64,000 bases of DNA. Source: Mycobacterium sp. 3519A. Lineage in GTDB: Bacteria > Actinomycetota > Actinomycetes > Mycobacteriales > Mycobacteriaceae. Both the position numbers and the translations under genes were made by a program. Positions 16,592-25,926 of this stretch are shown here, one piece after another (position 1 is the stretch's first letter; each line of letters starts with the position of its first letter). The DNA lies in assembly GCF_900240945.1 (NCBI RefSeq), contig NZ_OESG01000014.1:1780015-1844014 (forward strand), written 5' to 3'. The notes under the pieces were generated by a model, which was given only the letters and a program-made list of their open reading frames with translations, did no database searches and was not told the origin of the DNA.

Positions 16592-18777
16592 AGGGCGCCC
16601 ACCTGTTTCAACGCGTCCATCAGTTCCTCGCGTCCGATCGGCTTGCGCAGGTACACGTCGGCGCCCGACGAGAGGGCACGCGTCCGGTCGTCGACATCCG
16701 TGGCGACGACGACCGGGATGGCCGCGGTGGCGGGGTCCTCCTTGAGTTCGGTGAGCACCTGCCAGCCGTCGCGGCGTGGCAACCCGATCTCGAGCACGAC
16801 GGCCGCCGGCAACTGCGTGCGCGCGATCGCGAGTGCCTCGACGCCGTCTTTGGCGCGCAGCACCCGCGTCGGCGATCCGTCCAGATAGGCCGAATTCAAA
16901 TCCAGTGACGCCCAGTCGTCGTCGACGAGCAGGATCGCGGGAAGGTGCTCCGGCGTGGGCGCACCACGGCGCAGCACGCCGGGGATCGAAAACCCGAACG
17001 TTGCACCCTCGCCGGGGGTGCTGTGCAGCCACATCCGCCCGCCCCACAGCCAGACGAACCGGCGGGACAGCGTCAGTCCGAGGCCGGTACCCTCCTCTTT
17101 CGGCGCGCCGCGGGGGCCCTGTTGGAATGACTCGAAGATCCGCTCCTGGTCCTCGAGAGGTACCCCGATGCCGGTGTCGGTCACCGTGATCTCGAGGTCG
17201 TCCTGCTCGCGGTAGGCGCGCAGCGACACCGATCCGCCGTCGGGAGTGAACTTGACGGCGTTGGTCAGCAGATTGAGCACCACCTGCTTGAACTTCCGCT
17301 CGTCGGCGTCGATCGTGCTGATCTCGTCGGCCACGTCGACGTCGACGGTGATGCCGTGTTGAGCCGCCCGTTCGCGGACCATCGCCAGGCAGTACTCCAC
17401 TGCGGTGCCGACGTTGAACGTGGTTGGCTCCAATACCATTTGGCCAGCCTCGACCTTGGAGAGGTCGAGGATCTCGTTGAGCAACTCGAGCAGGTGCTTG
17501 CCGGAGGTCCAGATGTCGCGCAGGTATTCGTCCTGGCGCTCGTTGAGCTCGCCGAACATCCGATCCAACAACACCTCCGAGAAGCCGATCACCGCGTTGA
17601 GCGGGGTGCGCAATTCGTGCGACATGCTGGCCAGGAACTCGGATTTGTGTTGGCTGGCGACTTCGAGTTCTATTGTCTTGGTTTGCAATTCGCCGTACAA
17701 CCGCGCGTTGACGATGGCCAGTGCGGACTGCCCGGCGAACGTCTCGAGTAACTCGACGTACGGGCCGAACGACCCTGTGCTGCGCCGTCGGATCACCAGC
17801 ACACCGAGAATCCGCTCGCCGCGCAGGATGGGCACCGCGAGCACCGACCGCCAGCCGTTGCGATACAACGCCTCCAGATGCGGATCGAGGTCGACGGTGG
17901 TCAGGTCCGGCACCTCGAGGGTGCGGTGGGCGGTGGCCGCACGTCCGACAAGCGTCGAGTCGCGGTCGATCACCATGGCGCGCAACGCTTTCAGCAGATC
18001 AGGGTCGGTGCCTGCGGTGGCGCGAACGTGAAACGAGTTGCTCGGTTCGTCGTACTCCATGATCGAACCGCCGTCGGTCGCGGTCAGCCGCACCGCGTTG
18101 CTGACGATCTGGTCGAGCACCTCGTCGAGGTCGAGGGTGGAACCGACCGCGTCGCCGACGTCACGCAGCGCCTCGAGTTGTGCCACCTTGCTGCCGAGTT
18201 CGCGGAGCAGCGCCACCTGTCGCATCACGATCGCGCCCTGGACGGCGAACTCCTCGAGGAGTTCGCATTCGCGGGCGTTGAACGGCTGGGCGCTGGTCCG
18301 CCACATCGACAGCACCCCGACGACCTCGTTCTGCAGCATCATCGGGGTGGACAGCAGCGTGCGGTAGCCCGCCAGTTGCTGTAGATCGGGACGGCCATAG
18401 CTGGCGTCGCTGAGCACGTCGGCGATCTGCACCGTGCGCTTCTCCACCGCCGCACGGCCGACGGTGGACGAACTGTTCCTGGCCAGCGGGTGGTCCTGGA
18501 GGTACCTGCGGAACTCTTCGGGGATCTTGCCCGACGCACGGGACAACCGGAACGCATCGCCCTCGGGGATGTACAGGTTGGCGGCCTGGGCCCGACACAG
18601 GATTTCGGCGCGCTCGAGGATGGTGTCCAGGATCGCCCCCGGGTCGGCGTCGGCCCTGCCGAGCGCAGCGAGGATCTGCCGGCTGGCTGCGGACTGTTCG
18701 CGGGCATCTCGTAACGCCTGGTTCAGCTCCGTCGAAGCCCGCGACACCCGCGTGGTGCGCTCGCTGCGTTCGGCCAC
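16588..18777 (-). CDS. hybrid histidine kinase, GAF-GAF-HisKA-HATPase-REC(D to E)
   Basis: A 729-residue soluble hybrid kinase. A short N-terminal helix leads into a GAF domain at about 40-190, a second GAF at about 205-360, a HisKA domain with phospho-His in [15 protein letters not shown] near 388, and a HATPase with N box ([10 protein letters not shown]), G1 (DTGIG) and G2 (GTGLGL). A C-terminal receiver spans about 610-729. There are no membrane segments, so signals reach it through the GAF domains. In the receiver the acid pair and Lys (LRKPIG) remain, but the phosphoacceptor position is Glu663 (codon GAG, 16789-16791). It should therefore not accept phosphate normally. It is the first gene of a four-gene overlapping operon. 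Confidence 0.93.
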   Translation of the reverse strand: MAERSERTTRVSRASTELNQALRDAREQSAASRQILAALGRADADPGAILDTILERAEILCRAQAANLYIPEGDAFRLSRASGKIPEEFRRYLQDHPLARNSSSTVGRAAVEKRTVQIADVLSDASYGRPDLQQLAGYRTLLSTPMMLQNEVVGVLSMWRTSAQPFNARECELLEEFAVQGAIVMRQVALLRELGSKVAQLEALRDVGDAVGSTLDLDEVLDQIVSNAVRLTATDGGSIMEYDEPSNSFHVRATAGTDPDLLKALRAMVIDRDSTLVGRAATAHRTLEVPDLTTVDLDPHLEALYRNGWRSVLAVPILRGERILGVLVIRRRSTGSFGPYVELLETFAGQSALAIVNARLYGELQTKTIELEVASQHKSEFLASMSHELRTPLNAVIGFSEVLLDRMFGELNERQDEYLRDIWTSGKHLLELLNEILDLSKVEAGQMVLEPTTFNVGTAVEYCLAMVRERAAQHGITVDVDVADEISTIDADERKFKQVVLNLLTNAVKFTPDGGSVSLRAYREQDDLEITVTDTGIGVPLEDQERIFESFQQGPRGAPKEEGTGLGLTLSRRFVWLWGGRMWLHSTPGEGATFGFSIPGVLRRGAPTPEHLPAILLVDDDWASLDLNSAYLDGSPTRVLRAKDGVEALAIARTQLPAAVVLEIGLPRRDGWQVLTELKEDPATAAIPVVVATDVDDRTRALSSGADVYLRKPIGREELMDALKQVGAL

Positions 18778-18847
18778 CGATTCCTCCCCCCGGAGACCTT
18801 CTCAGTGTGGCCCCCCTTGACCGCGGTTGACAGCGGATTGGGCGCGG

Positions 18848-20110
18848 TCAGTGCCCGAACTGTTCGATGATCAGCACCTGCAGCTCGCCGACCACCCCGC
18901 CGAGGACGCCGCCTACGGCGACCATCAACGGCTCGTCGTCCTTGAAGACCGGCCGGAGGATCGATTCGTACTGCTCATTGGTGAGCTGGTTCATCTTCTC
19001 GACGATGGTGTTCTCGAGGTCGATGACGTCGGCCGCGTAGTCCTGCGCTTTGAGCAAGGTGGACGGGAACCGTTCGAGGACAAGCTCGACCACTCGGTCC
19101 TTCAGTGCGCGATAGCGTTTGGTGCCGACCGCGAGCGCGACGATCGGGCCCGCGATCCCGGTCTGCGCGTCGACCGCCGCCTCGACTTCCTTGGCGGCCA
19201 ACGCGAACAGCTTGTCCGAGCCGGGGCCGGAGATGATGCCGTCGAAGAGGATCTGCGGCGCGAAAAGGTCGTCGGCGAGGATCCTGGCGTAATCGCGGGT
19301 GATCTTGTCGCGTTGGGCGTGCAGCAGCCCCTGGAACCTGACGATGCCGAAGAACTTCTTCGGCTGCACCGGCCGGAACAACATGTTCAGCGCGATGTAG
19401 TCGCTGAGGAAGCCGACGGCGAAACCGAACGCAGGCATGATCCACGGATTCTTGAACAACGCCCATGCGACCATCTGCACCAGCCCGATAGCGAAGCCGA
19501 AGTAGATCCCGCTGCGCCGCACGAACGCCATCGCGTCGTCGCTGAGGCCGCGCATCAGCTTGATGAGTTTGTCCTTGTTGCGCACCAGCGTCGTGACGGC
19601 GAGGAATTGCAGGTCGACGTAGCGGTCCAGGTCCGCCTTCATCCCGTTGAGCAGGTTCTCGGTGACACGCGGGGCTTGTGCGTGAATCCGTTCCTGGATG
19701 GCTCTTTTGGCGGCATCGGGTAGCGAGTCCCACAGCCCCGGGCGGATTTCCTCGGCGAGGTCGCGGGTGATCTCGTCGATCGCCTGGTTGAGCGGAACTC
19801 GCAGCGCCTCAACGGCTTCGGCGGCATCGATGCGCTCGAGCAACTCTTGGGGTTTGAGCAGGTTCGCCGTCAGCAATTCGATGGTCTTCGAGCCCACCTT
19901 GCCTGCTCGTCGCGGCACGATGCCCTGCCAGCCGACCGGTCCGATGCCCTTGAATTCCAGCGGCCGGTAAATCATCTCCAGCGCAACGATTTTCGTGCTC
20001 CAGCCGACGAACGCCGCCACGAACGGCATCGAAAGGTAGATCAGCCAGTTGGCACCGAAGTCATGTTTGATCTCATCCCAGGTCTGCAGCGCGACCACGA
20101 GATGGGTCAC
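18848..20110 (-). CDS. DUF445 membrane protein
   Basis: A 420-residue protein of the DUF445 family (YjiN/YheB-like). An N-terminal transmembrane segment at about residues 20-42 (WLIYLSMPFVAAFVGWSTK) leads to a long helical region. Further hydrophobic segments lie near 200-255, and a C-terminal one (VAVGGVLGGVVGELQ) near 400-415. DUF445 proteins are membrane proteins of unknown function. The GTG start overlaps the stop of the DUF4393 gene (GTGA), so the two are translationally coupled. This pairing suggests a joint envelope role, but I cannot name it. Confidence 0.82.
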   Translation of the reverse strand: MTHLVVALQTWDEIKHDFGANWLIYLSMPFVAAFVGWSTKIVALEMIYRPLEFKGIGPVGWQGIVPRRAGKVGSKTIELLTANLLKPQELLERIDAAEAVEALRVPLNQAIDEITRDLAEEIRPGLWDSLPDAAKRAIQERIHAQAPRVTENLLNGMKADLDRYVDLQFLAVTTLVRNKDKLIKLMRGLSDDAMAFVRRSGIYFGFAIGLVQMVAWALFKNPWIMPAFGFAVGFLSDYIALNMLFRPVQPKKFFGIVRFQGLLHAQRDKITRDYARILADDLFAPQILFDGIISGPGSDKLFALAAKEVEAAVDAQTGIAGPIVALAVGTKRYRALKDRVVELVLERFPSTLLKAQDYAADVIDLENTIVEKMNQLTNEQYESILRPVFKDDEPLMVAVGGVLGGVVGELQVLIIEQFGH

Positions 20111-20805
20111 GGGCCGTCCTGTTGCATGGTCGCCGCCCACAACGCCTGCCCAAGGCTGGACAACGTCAGCGTGTACTTGTCGACTTTCGCGGCCAGCGGT
20201 CCGCGCGAGGCGGTCTTGATCGCGGCGAGCACCGAACTCTCCGCCATCAGCACCTCGTAGTCGTCCTTGAGATCGGGGTCTTCCGGTCCGATCTCCACCA
20301 GGCCGAGCGACAGCAGGTGGCTGACATACGACGGAACCATCTCGGGCAATGCGACGTTGGCCGTCCGCCCGATCAGCGACGCATTCTCCAGCACCGCCCG
20401 GCCCTGAACACGACGGCGGGTCCAGTCGTGCACGCTCACCACCGGCGACGACGACCCGTCAGACAGTGCGCTGATAATCCGCGCCTCGTCGGCGACCAAC
20501 TGGTCGAGGATGTGGTGGAACAACTCCATCCGGCTGCTGCTGGTGCTGTTGTCCAGCGCCCGGTCCAACAGGCCACGCATCTTCGAGCTCAGCGCATCGG
20601 TGTCGGGCTCCTTGGCGGGCGGCTGTGCCGGGCTCGCAGGCTCGGACTCCTCGGGCTGCTCGCCGAGCAGCGCCATCAACTGTTCCTGGGTGCGGATGGA
20701 CGTGCGAAGCCAGAACTTCGCGACACCCGACGCCATGCCGACGAGCCCGAACGGATCTTGGGAGTTCGCCACGGGTGAACCGTAACGTCTGCGCCAGTCG
20801 ATCAT
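20107..20805 (-). CDS. DUF4393 (Abi-alpha-like) protein
   Basis: A cytosolic, mainly alpha-helical protein of about 232 residues with a Pro/Glu-rich linker near residues 50-75. The C-terminal half matches the DUF4393/Abi-alpha family pattern (FHHILDQLVADEARIISALS, then LPEMVPSYVSHLLSLGLVEI). Abi-alpha is a family name from a phage-resistance context; nothing here shows defence activity. The start is ATG 20805; a TTG 15 nt upstream and a GTG downstream are alternatives. It is coupled to the DUF445 gene, which is the more informative clue. Confidence 0.75.
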   Translation of the reverse strand: MIDWRRRYGSPVANSQDPFGLVGMASGVAKFWLRTSIRTQEQLMALLGEQPEESEPASPAQPPAKEPDTDALSSKMRGLLDRALDNSTSSSRMELFHHILDQLVADEARIISALSDGSSSPVVSVHDWTRRRVQGRAVLENASLIGRTANVALPEMVPSYVSHLLSLGLVEIGPEDPDLKDDYEVLMAESSVLAAIKTASRGPLAAKVDKYTLTLSSLGQALWAATMQQDGP

Positions 20806-20833
20806 CACGATCAGGCGCAAAATCGGCAGGCGG

Positions 20834-23587
20834 TTAAGAGCCTGTCCCCGACGACCCGGATGTGTGCTCGCGGTGCGCGATCGTCAGTTGCACCCGGGAC
20901 TTGACGTCCAGCTTCCGGAACACCGCCCTCAGGTGGGTGTTGACGGTGTTCGGCGATACCCCGAGCTCGGCCGCGGCCGAGCGGTTGGTGTGCCCGGTGC
21001 TGATCAGGTCGACCACCCGGTACTCAGTAGGCGTCAGTGCCGCCCAGCCGGTCGCAGGCCTTGGCGCGGGCGCACTGATCCGGACGCCGCGAATGCCGTG
21101 GCTGCGAAGAAGTTTCGCCACGGTACGGCTGCCGGATTGGGCGCCGACGCGTTGGTAGATCTCGGCCGCTTCCAGCAGCGCGTCGATCGCCTCGCGGGAC
21201 CGGTCGACGGCCAACAGCGTCGACCCGTAATCGGTGAGCGCATCGGCCAGCAGTAGCGGACGCGGCGATTCACGCAGTACCTGTACCGCCCTGGCAAGCA
21301 GCGCGGAGTCGCCTGTCAACGAACCGTGGATGTGCAACGCGGTGCCCTCCAGCGTGGGCACACCCGGATTGCGCTGTGCCGCAAGGTCGGCGATGTGGGC
21401 CGCCTTGCGTGCGAACTCGCGATCTCCGCCGTCCAGGCCGATCCGCGCCAGGATTCGCATCCACGGCGGCGACCACGGCCACGGGTCACGGAAGTCCTCG
21501 ATACCGTCGAGCAGCGGATTGAGGATCGCGAGGCTGGCCGCGTAGTCACCTGCACTGGCCTTCAGCCAGCCCTGCATCAACCGTAGCCGCGGTACCGTCT
21601 CCTCGGCCGCGACCGGGGCCAACAGCTCGGTCGCCCTTGCGAATTCGCCCCGGTACCTGGCTACCGCGGCGAGCACCATCCTGGCATTGAGCCGGAACCC
21701 GTAGTTCCCTGTCTCGTCGGCAAGGCGCAACAGGGTGCGCGCGCCCGCCTCGGCGGCATCCAACCGACCCAGGTTGTGGTCCTGCCACATCTGCGCGTAC
21801 AGGATCGCGGGCGCCTGGCTGTCGGCGTCCTGATGCGCTTCGCGGATCTTGACCAGCATGGCTTCGGCGTCGTCGTAACGGTCGAGGTGCTGCAGGGTGC
21901 GGATCTCCTCGGCTTCGTACGCCGAATCCGACAGCCGGCGAAGGTCGGAGAACCGCTCGAGCGCGAGTCGATGGCGGCCCTCGTTGCGGGCCGTCTCGAT
22001 CAACGCGACGACGGACAGGCGCTGAGAATAGGTGTCGCTGAGGCGGTTTCCCTCGGCAAGCGCGGCCTGCGCCATGGTCTCGGCGCGCGCCGCCGACTGG
22101 GTGCGCGACGCGGCCAACGCCTGCGCCGCGGACAGCTGAGCGCGCGCAGCCGCTGACACTCCGGCGATCGCCAGAGCGGCGCCCGCCCGGCGTTCCATCT
22201 GTTCGCAATCGTTGGCGCACCACAGCGCACGACAGGCCTGCAATTCGACGCGGGCGATGGTCTCGGCATCGTCCGCGACCGCGAGTAGCCGATCCGCGAC
22301 GGCCAACGCCTCGCCGTCGCGCTGCACATTGACCAGCGTCTCGACCGTGCGCTCGCCTGCCAGCAGCCAGAGCGGATGCCCCTGGGTCGTCAGCGCGAAC
22401 GCCTGCTGCGCCAGTTCGGCGGCCTGATCGGGCATCGACACCATGCATTCCCTGGCCGCCTGTTCCAAGGCGAGCACGGCTTCCTCGTCGTCTTTGGTGG
22501 CGCACGCGCGGAAATGGTTGGCCGCGGCCAGCGCCGAACGGCCGTCGCCGACGATGAAGCGGGCGCACGCGCGGTGCAGCGCGCGACGGTCTCCCGGCGG
22601 GATGTCCGCGTACACGGCTTCGCGGACGAGGTCGTGCGGAAAGAAGACTTCACCGTCGACGCTGCCGAGCAGTCCGTTGTCGACGCCTTCGCGGGCCAGT
22701 AAGGCGAGTTGGGCTTCCGACATGCTGCCGAGCAGGTGCCCCGCGTCGGCGAGGGTCATGGCGCGACCCCATACGGCGGCCAGCCTGATAAGGGCGGCCG
22801 CGGGCCCCGACAAGCTGCCGACCCGCGCCCGGACGCCGACGGACAACTCGGCGTGCAGGTCACCGGCGTCCTGTCCGCGCTGGTGCCGTCGGGCCAGCCC
22901 CTCGATCACCTGCACGGCCCAGAACGGGTTGCCGCCGACGCCGCCGAGAAGTTTGCGGGTCTGCACGGACGGTTCGGCGCCGAGCAGATCGGTCGCGATG
23001 CCGTCGATGTCGGCGAGCGTCAGCGGCCCGAGTTCGATGCGGGTGATTGTGGTGGCGTCGTCGATGCCGGCGATCAATTCGTCGAGCGGGTCGCTGGGCT
23101 GCCACCGACTGGTGACCGCCCACACCACGGGAGACCCGGCCAGCCTCGCGGGAAGGACGCGCAGCGCGAACCTGGTCAGCCGGTCGGCCCACTGCACGTC
23201 GTCGATGGCGATCAGCACCGGCCCGTGCGCGGCCAACTCCTCGAGCAGCGCGCTGATCCGGTCGACCAGCCACAGCGGCTGGTCGTAGAGCGGCGCGAGA
23301 CTGGCGAACGCGTCGGCAGGCAACAGCGGGTGAGGGCCCGAGCGAAGCGACACCAGCAGCGGTGCACCGGGTGCGATCTGGTCGCCTTGTTCAGCCTTGC
23401 CGCTGCCCACCTTGTACCCGGCACGTGAGGCCTGTTCGACGATGGCACGCAGCACCGCCGACTTGCCGATACCGGGTTCGCCGCTGACCACGACCACGGC
23501 GCCCTGGCCGGTGCGGGCCGCTCGATCCAGAGCGTTCAGCGCCTTCGACATCGCGTCGCTGCGCCCTCGTAGCGCGATCCGCGCCAT
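20834..23587 (-). CDS. large LuxR-family (LAL/MalT-like) AAA ATPase regulator
   Basis: A 917-residue STAND/LAL-type transcription regulator. An N-terminal AAA domain has Walker A GEPGIGKSA near residue 37 and a Walker B-like VLIAIDDVQWAD near 120. A long helical TPR-like region covers about 350-830. A C-terminal LuxR HTH (LTPTEYRVVDLI, then NTVNTHLRAVFRKLDV) lies at about 850-910. Such proteins use nucleotide-dependent oligomerisation to activate promoters on sensing a ligand. The ATG at 23587 is chosen over an upstream GTG at 23632 because the family N terminus begins close to the ATPase domain. No target operon is evident nearby. Confidence 0.88.
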   Translation of the reverse strand: MARIALRGRSDAMSKALNALDRAARTGQGAVVVVSGEPGIGKSAVLRAIVEQASRAGYKVGSGKAEQGDQIAPGAPLLVSLRSGPHPLLPADAFASLAPLYDQPLWLVDRISALLEELAAHGPVLIAIDDVQWADRLTRFALRVLPARLAGSPVVWAVTSRWQPSDPLDELIAGIDDATTITRIELGPLTLADIDGIATDLLGAEPSVQTRKLLGGVGGNPFWAVQVIEGLARRHQRGQDAGDLHAELSVGVRARVGSLSGPAAALIRLAAVWGRAMTLADAGHLLGSMSEAQLALLAREGVDNGLLGSVDGEVFFPHDLVREAVYADIPPGDRRALHRACARFIVGDGRSALAAANHFRACATKDDEEAVLALEQAARECMVSMPDQAAELAQQAFALTTQGHPLWLLAGERTVETLVNVQRDGEALAVADRLLAVADDAETIARVELQACRALWCANDCEQMERRAGAALAIAGVSAAARAQLSAAQALAASRTQSAARAETMAQAALAEGNRLSDTYSQRLSVVALIETARNEGRHRLALERFSDLRRLSDSAYEAEEIRTLQHLDRYDDAEAMLVKIREAHQDADSQAPAILYAQMWQDHNLGRLDAAEAGARTLLRLADETGNYGFRLNARMVLAAVARYRGEFARATELLAPVAAEETVPRLRLMQGWLKASAGDYAASLAILNPLLDGIEDFRDPWPWSPPWMRILARIGLDGGDREFARKAAHIADLAAQRNPGVPTLEGTALHIHGSLTGDSALLARAVQVLRESPRPLLLADALTDYGSTLLAVDRSREAIDALLEAAEIYQRVGAQSGSRTVAKLLRSHGIRGVRISAPAPRPATGWAALTPTEYRVVDLISTGHTNRSAAAELGVSPNTVNTHLRAVFRKLDVKSRVQLTIAHREHTSGSSGTGS

Positions 23588-24051
23588 CAGTCGTTCATTC
23601 CGTCGCGCCCCATATCGGTGCTTTGAGGCCACGCACCCCCGACGGGCCGAACAGTGTTACGTAGTGACTAACGCCGATTCGCCAGAATGATTCCGTTGGT
23701 CCGGTGCGCCTGGTAGCGCAAACACGCGAGATCGACCGCGCAGTCGCTACCGCAGCGCTTCGGTGGCTTGCGTTGGCTCGTCGGAACGTGTGAGACGGCG
23801 CGCCACGGCGGCCCAATCGAGGGATATCGGTCGTCCACGGCGACTTCTGATCTGACGTGAAAGCGTCGGTGAACTGCAAAGACGCTCGGCTGCAACGCAT
23901 TTTGGCAAACATCTACTGCGAGGCTCCCGAGAGATCATCAGATCACGCGATAGGCAACTAACGCCGTTGGTGATTAAGTCATCGCTGCTTGTGACATTAC
24001 TCGCAAGTAAGTTCCGGCAGTGCCGGCGATGACCAGCCAAGGGGTTTTTCA
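23588..24051. other. 464-bp intergenic region without a gene
   Basis: No convincing coding sequence is seen; short frames here lack mycobacterial codon bias. The region is less GC-rich than its surroundings. It must hold the promoters of the minus-strand LuxR regulator and of the plus-strand exported protein. Near its right end, CCGGCA-G-TGCCGG at 24014-24026 is a perfect 6-bp inverted repeat about 25 nt before the exported-protein start. Confidence 0.6.
24014..24026. promoter_or_regulatory. inverted repeat in the leader of the exported protein gene
   Basis: CCGGCA-G-TGCCGG is a perfect inverted repeat just upstream of AAGGGG and the ATG at 24052. It could be a transcription-factor site or a short RNA hairpin. 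The site alone does not decide. Confidence 0.3.
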
Positions 24052-25647
24052 ATGCAAGTTGCCAGCCGTCCATACGCCACCGCGGGCATCGCGCTGGTCG
24101 GCGCCAGCGTGATAGCCGTATCTCCGATCGCGCCGGCACTACCCGACGTCCACGTTCCGAGCCCGGCGCAGGTAGCCAGGTCGGTCGAGCTGGCCGCCGC
24201 AGAGCTGGCGACCACCCCAATCAGCTACCCGCAGGTGTTTCAGGAGGCCGTCACCAATCTGCAGGCCATCCTGAAGGCCGCGCAGGCAAATCCGACACCG
24301 ATCCTGAGTCAGGTGCTCGCGAACCAGATCGCGACGGTCAAGGCCCTCGCCGCGGTGCTACCGACAACTTCCCCACTGGGGACGATCGCGGCTCTGCCAA
24401 ACGCCGCGACGACTCTGTTGTCAGGGCTCGCCGGAACCGAGCCCGGCGCGGTTCAAGGCCTCCTCACGGCGATTCAAACGGCACTCGGTCAAATCTCCAC
24501 CGCGGTGACGTCGACAGCGCCGCCGCTGCTGCAGGCCGCCCTCGGTGACCTGACAAAGGGCAGCGTCGAGGACGCAATCAACAACGTGCTGAGCGCCGCC
24601 ATTGCGACGGTGTTCCCGGTCCAAGGGACGATTCAGCCGCTCCTGGCCGCCACCGTCACCACGCCGTTGCAGGCAGTGGTGGACGCGATCAACAGCGTCG
24701 GGCCGCTCGGGACGATCATCTCGAACCCCTTGCAGAATGTGGTGAACGTGATCAATGCCGTCCAGGACGGTGGTGTGGTGTCGCCTCTCTCGCAGGTCGT
24801 CACCGGGCTCCTAGGGCCGGCGATCAGCGGCGCGAGCGCCTTCGGTGCTGCGCTCGACAATGTCGGCGCGGCCATCGGCGCCGGCAACCCGGTGGGTGCG
24901 CTGGCGGCCATCGTCAACGGCCCGGCAACCGTCTTGGATGGCGTGCTGAACGGCGGGTTCGGACCGAACCTGGCCTCCGTTGCCGGCTTCCCCCCGGATT
25001 TGGTCACCGTCGTGGCAGGCGGCCTCCTGAGCGGGCCACTCAATATCACGTCGTTGAACCCGCTGACCGTCCAACTCGCAGGCACCATCAACTCGCTGCA
25101 AGCGCTGGCGCAGGCGATTGCGAAGGCGCTTGTTCCGCCTGCGGTCACGCCCGCGGTGAAGACCTCGACGCTGACCGCGGCTGCGGCGCTGCCCGCCGCG
25201 CCGGCCAAGACGATCACGCTGAAGACGGGCTCCGCCGCGGAGTCGACTGCCCCGGCCAAGTCGGACACCTCCGCTGAGGCGACCGCGCCGGCTGCGGAGA
25301 AGCCCGCGAGCACCGACACGAAGTCGACGACGACCGAATCCACCAGCGCCACCAAGGATTCGACCAATTCGACGACTTCGACGACCAAGCCCGAGTCGAC
25401 CAAGTCCACCGACGGGGGCACCGACGTGACGACCGGAAACAAGGTCGACCCGAAGCCGACCTCGGGCTCGGAGTCCACCAAGGCCGGCGGTGACACCACC
25501 GGTTCGACCACCGCCGACAGCGCATCGGCCTCGAAGCCCGACACGTCGGCGTCCTCGAGCACGTCGACGTCCGGCGGCGCGGCCAAGAGCACCGCGGGCC
25601 CGAAGCACGCCAAGATCGGCCCGAAGCACGCCAAGGGCGGCAAGTAA
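24052..25647 (+). CDS. Ala-rich exported/surface protein with Thr/Ser-rich tail and GPKHAK repeats
   Basis: A 531-residue exported protein. The N terminus (MQVASRPYATAGIALVGASVIAV) is typical of a family of large mycobacterial proteins of unknown function. Residues about 45-370 are Ala/Leu/Val-rich and helical, with few charges. Residues about 385-515 are Ser/Thr/Lys/Asp-rich low complexity. The protein ends with two tandem GPKHAK-type repeats and GGK, a strongly basic tail. I infer a surface or cell-wall anchored protein whose basic tail may bind acidic wall polymers. AAGGGG lies before the start and a strong terminator follows, so it is probably monocistronic. Confidence 0.82.
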   Translation: MQVASRPYATAGIALVGASVIAVSPIAPALPDVHVPSPAQVARSVELAAAELATTPISYPQVFQEAVTNLQAILKAAQANPTPILSQVLANQIATVKALAAVLPTTSPLGTIAALPNAATTLLSGLAGTEPGAVQGLLTAIQTALGQISTAVTSTAPPLLQAALGDLTKGSVEDAINNVLSAAIATVFPVQGTIQPLLAATVTTPLQAVVDAINSVGPLGTIISNPLQNVVNVINAVQDGGVVSPLSQVVTGLLGPAISGASAFGAALDNVGAAIGAGNPVGALAAIVNGPATVLDGVLNGGFGPNLASVAGFPPDLVTVVAGGLLSGPLNITSLNPLTVQLAGTINSLQALAQAIAKALVPPAVTPAVKTSTLTAAAALPAAPAKTITLKTGSAAESTAPAKSDTSAEATAPAAEKPASTDTKSTTTESTSATKDSTNSTTSTTKPESTKSTDGGTDVTTGNKVDPKPTSGSESTKAGGDTTGSTTADSASASKPDTSASSSTSTSGGAAKSTAGPKHAKIGPKHAKGGK

Positions 25648-25659
25648 CTCCTTCGACAG

Positions 25660-25700
25660 GCAGGCCTTCCCCGTCAAAGCGATGGGGGAGGCCTGCTTTG
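25660..25700 (+). terminator. rho-independent-like terminator
   Basis: A 13-bp stem (left arm GCAGGCCTTCCCC from 25660, right arm GGGGGAGGCCTGC ending 25696, one G-T pair) encloses an 11-nt loop and is followed by TTT. It lies 13 nt past the stop of the exported protein gene and should end that transcript. Confidence 0.85.
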
Positions 25701-25757
25701 GTATCCGTGCCGGACACAGGTTTCGCCAGCGCCAGATCGGGCCACCCTGCGGTCGAC

Positions 25758-25919
25758 ATGACGCACCAACAGGACGCACCCAGCACGCCGAAGGACGCCA
25801 GAGAGGCGACCGACGACCAGCGCGAGCTGCAACGAGAGCTCGACCACCGTGACGGCGACCAGGACGCCCCTGGCCGGCACCAAACCCGACACGACGTGCC
25901 CGACGAGTCAGGTCGTTGA
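25758..25919 (+). CDS. possible small acidic/hydrophilic protein (53 aa)
   Basis: A short frame of 53 residues starting MTHQQDAPSTP, rich in Asp, Gln, Arg and His, with no hydrophobic segment. Third codon positions are mostly G or C, which favours real coding, but there is no clear ribosome-binding site and I recognise no family. It lies between the terminator and the convergent TetR gene. It may be spurious. Confidence 0.3.
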   Translation: MTHQQDAPSTPKDAREATDDQRELQRELDHRDGDQDAPGRHQTRHDVPDESGR

Positions 25920-25926
25920 CGTCGAC

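Noticed and set aside
20107..20805. Phage-defence function from the Abi-alpha name
   Set aside because: No toxin motif, nuclease, or defence neighbours; coupling to DUF445 suggests an envelope role instead.
23595..23912. Small minus-strand gene in the 23.6-24.0 kb gap
   Set aside because: Frames here lack GC-biased third positions and ribosome-binding sites and match no family.
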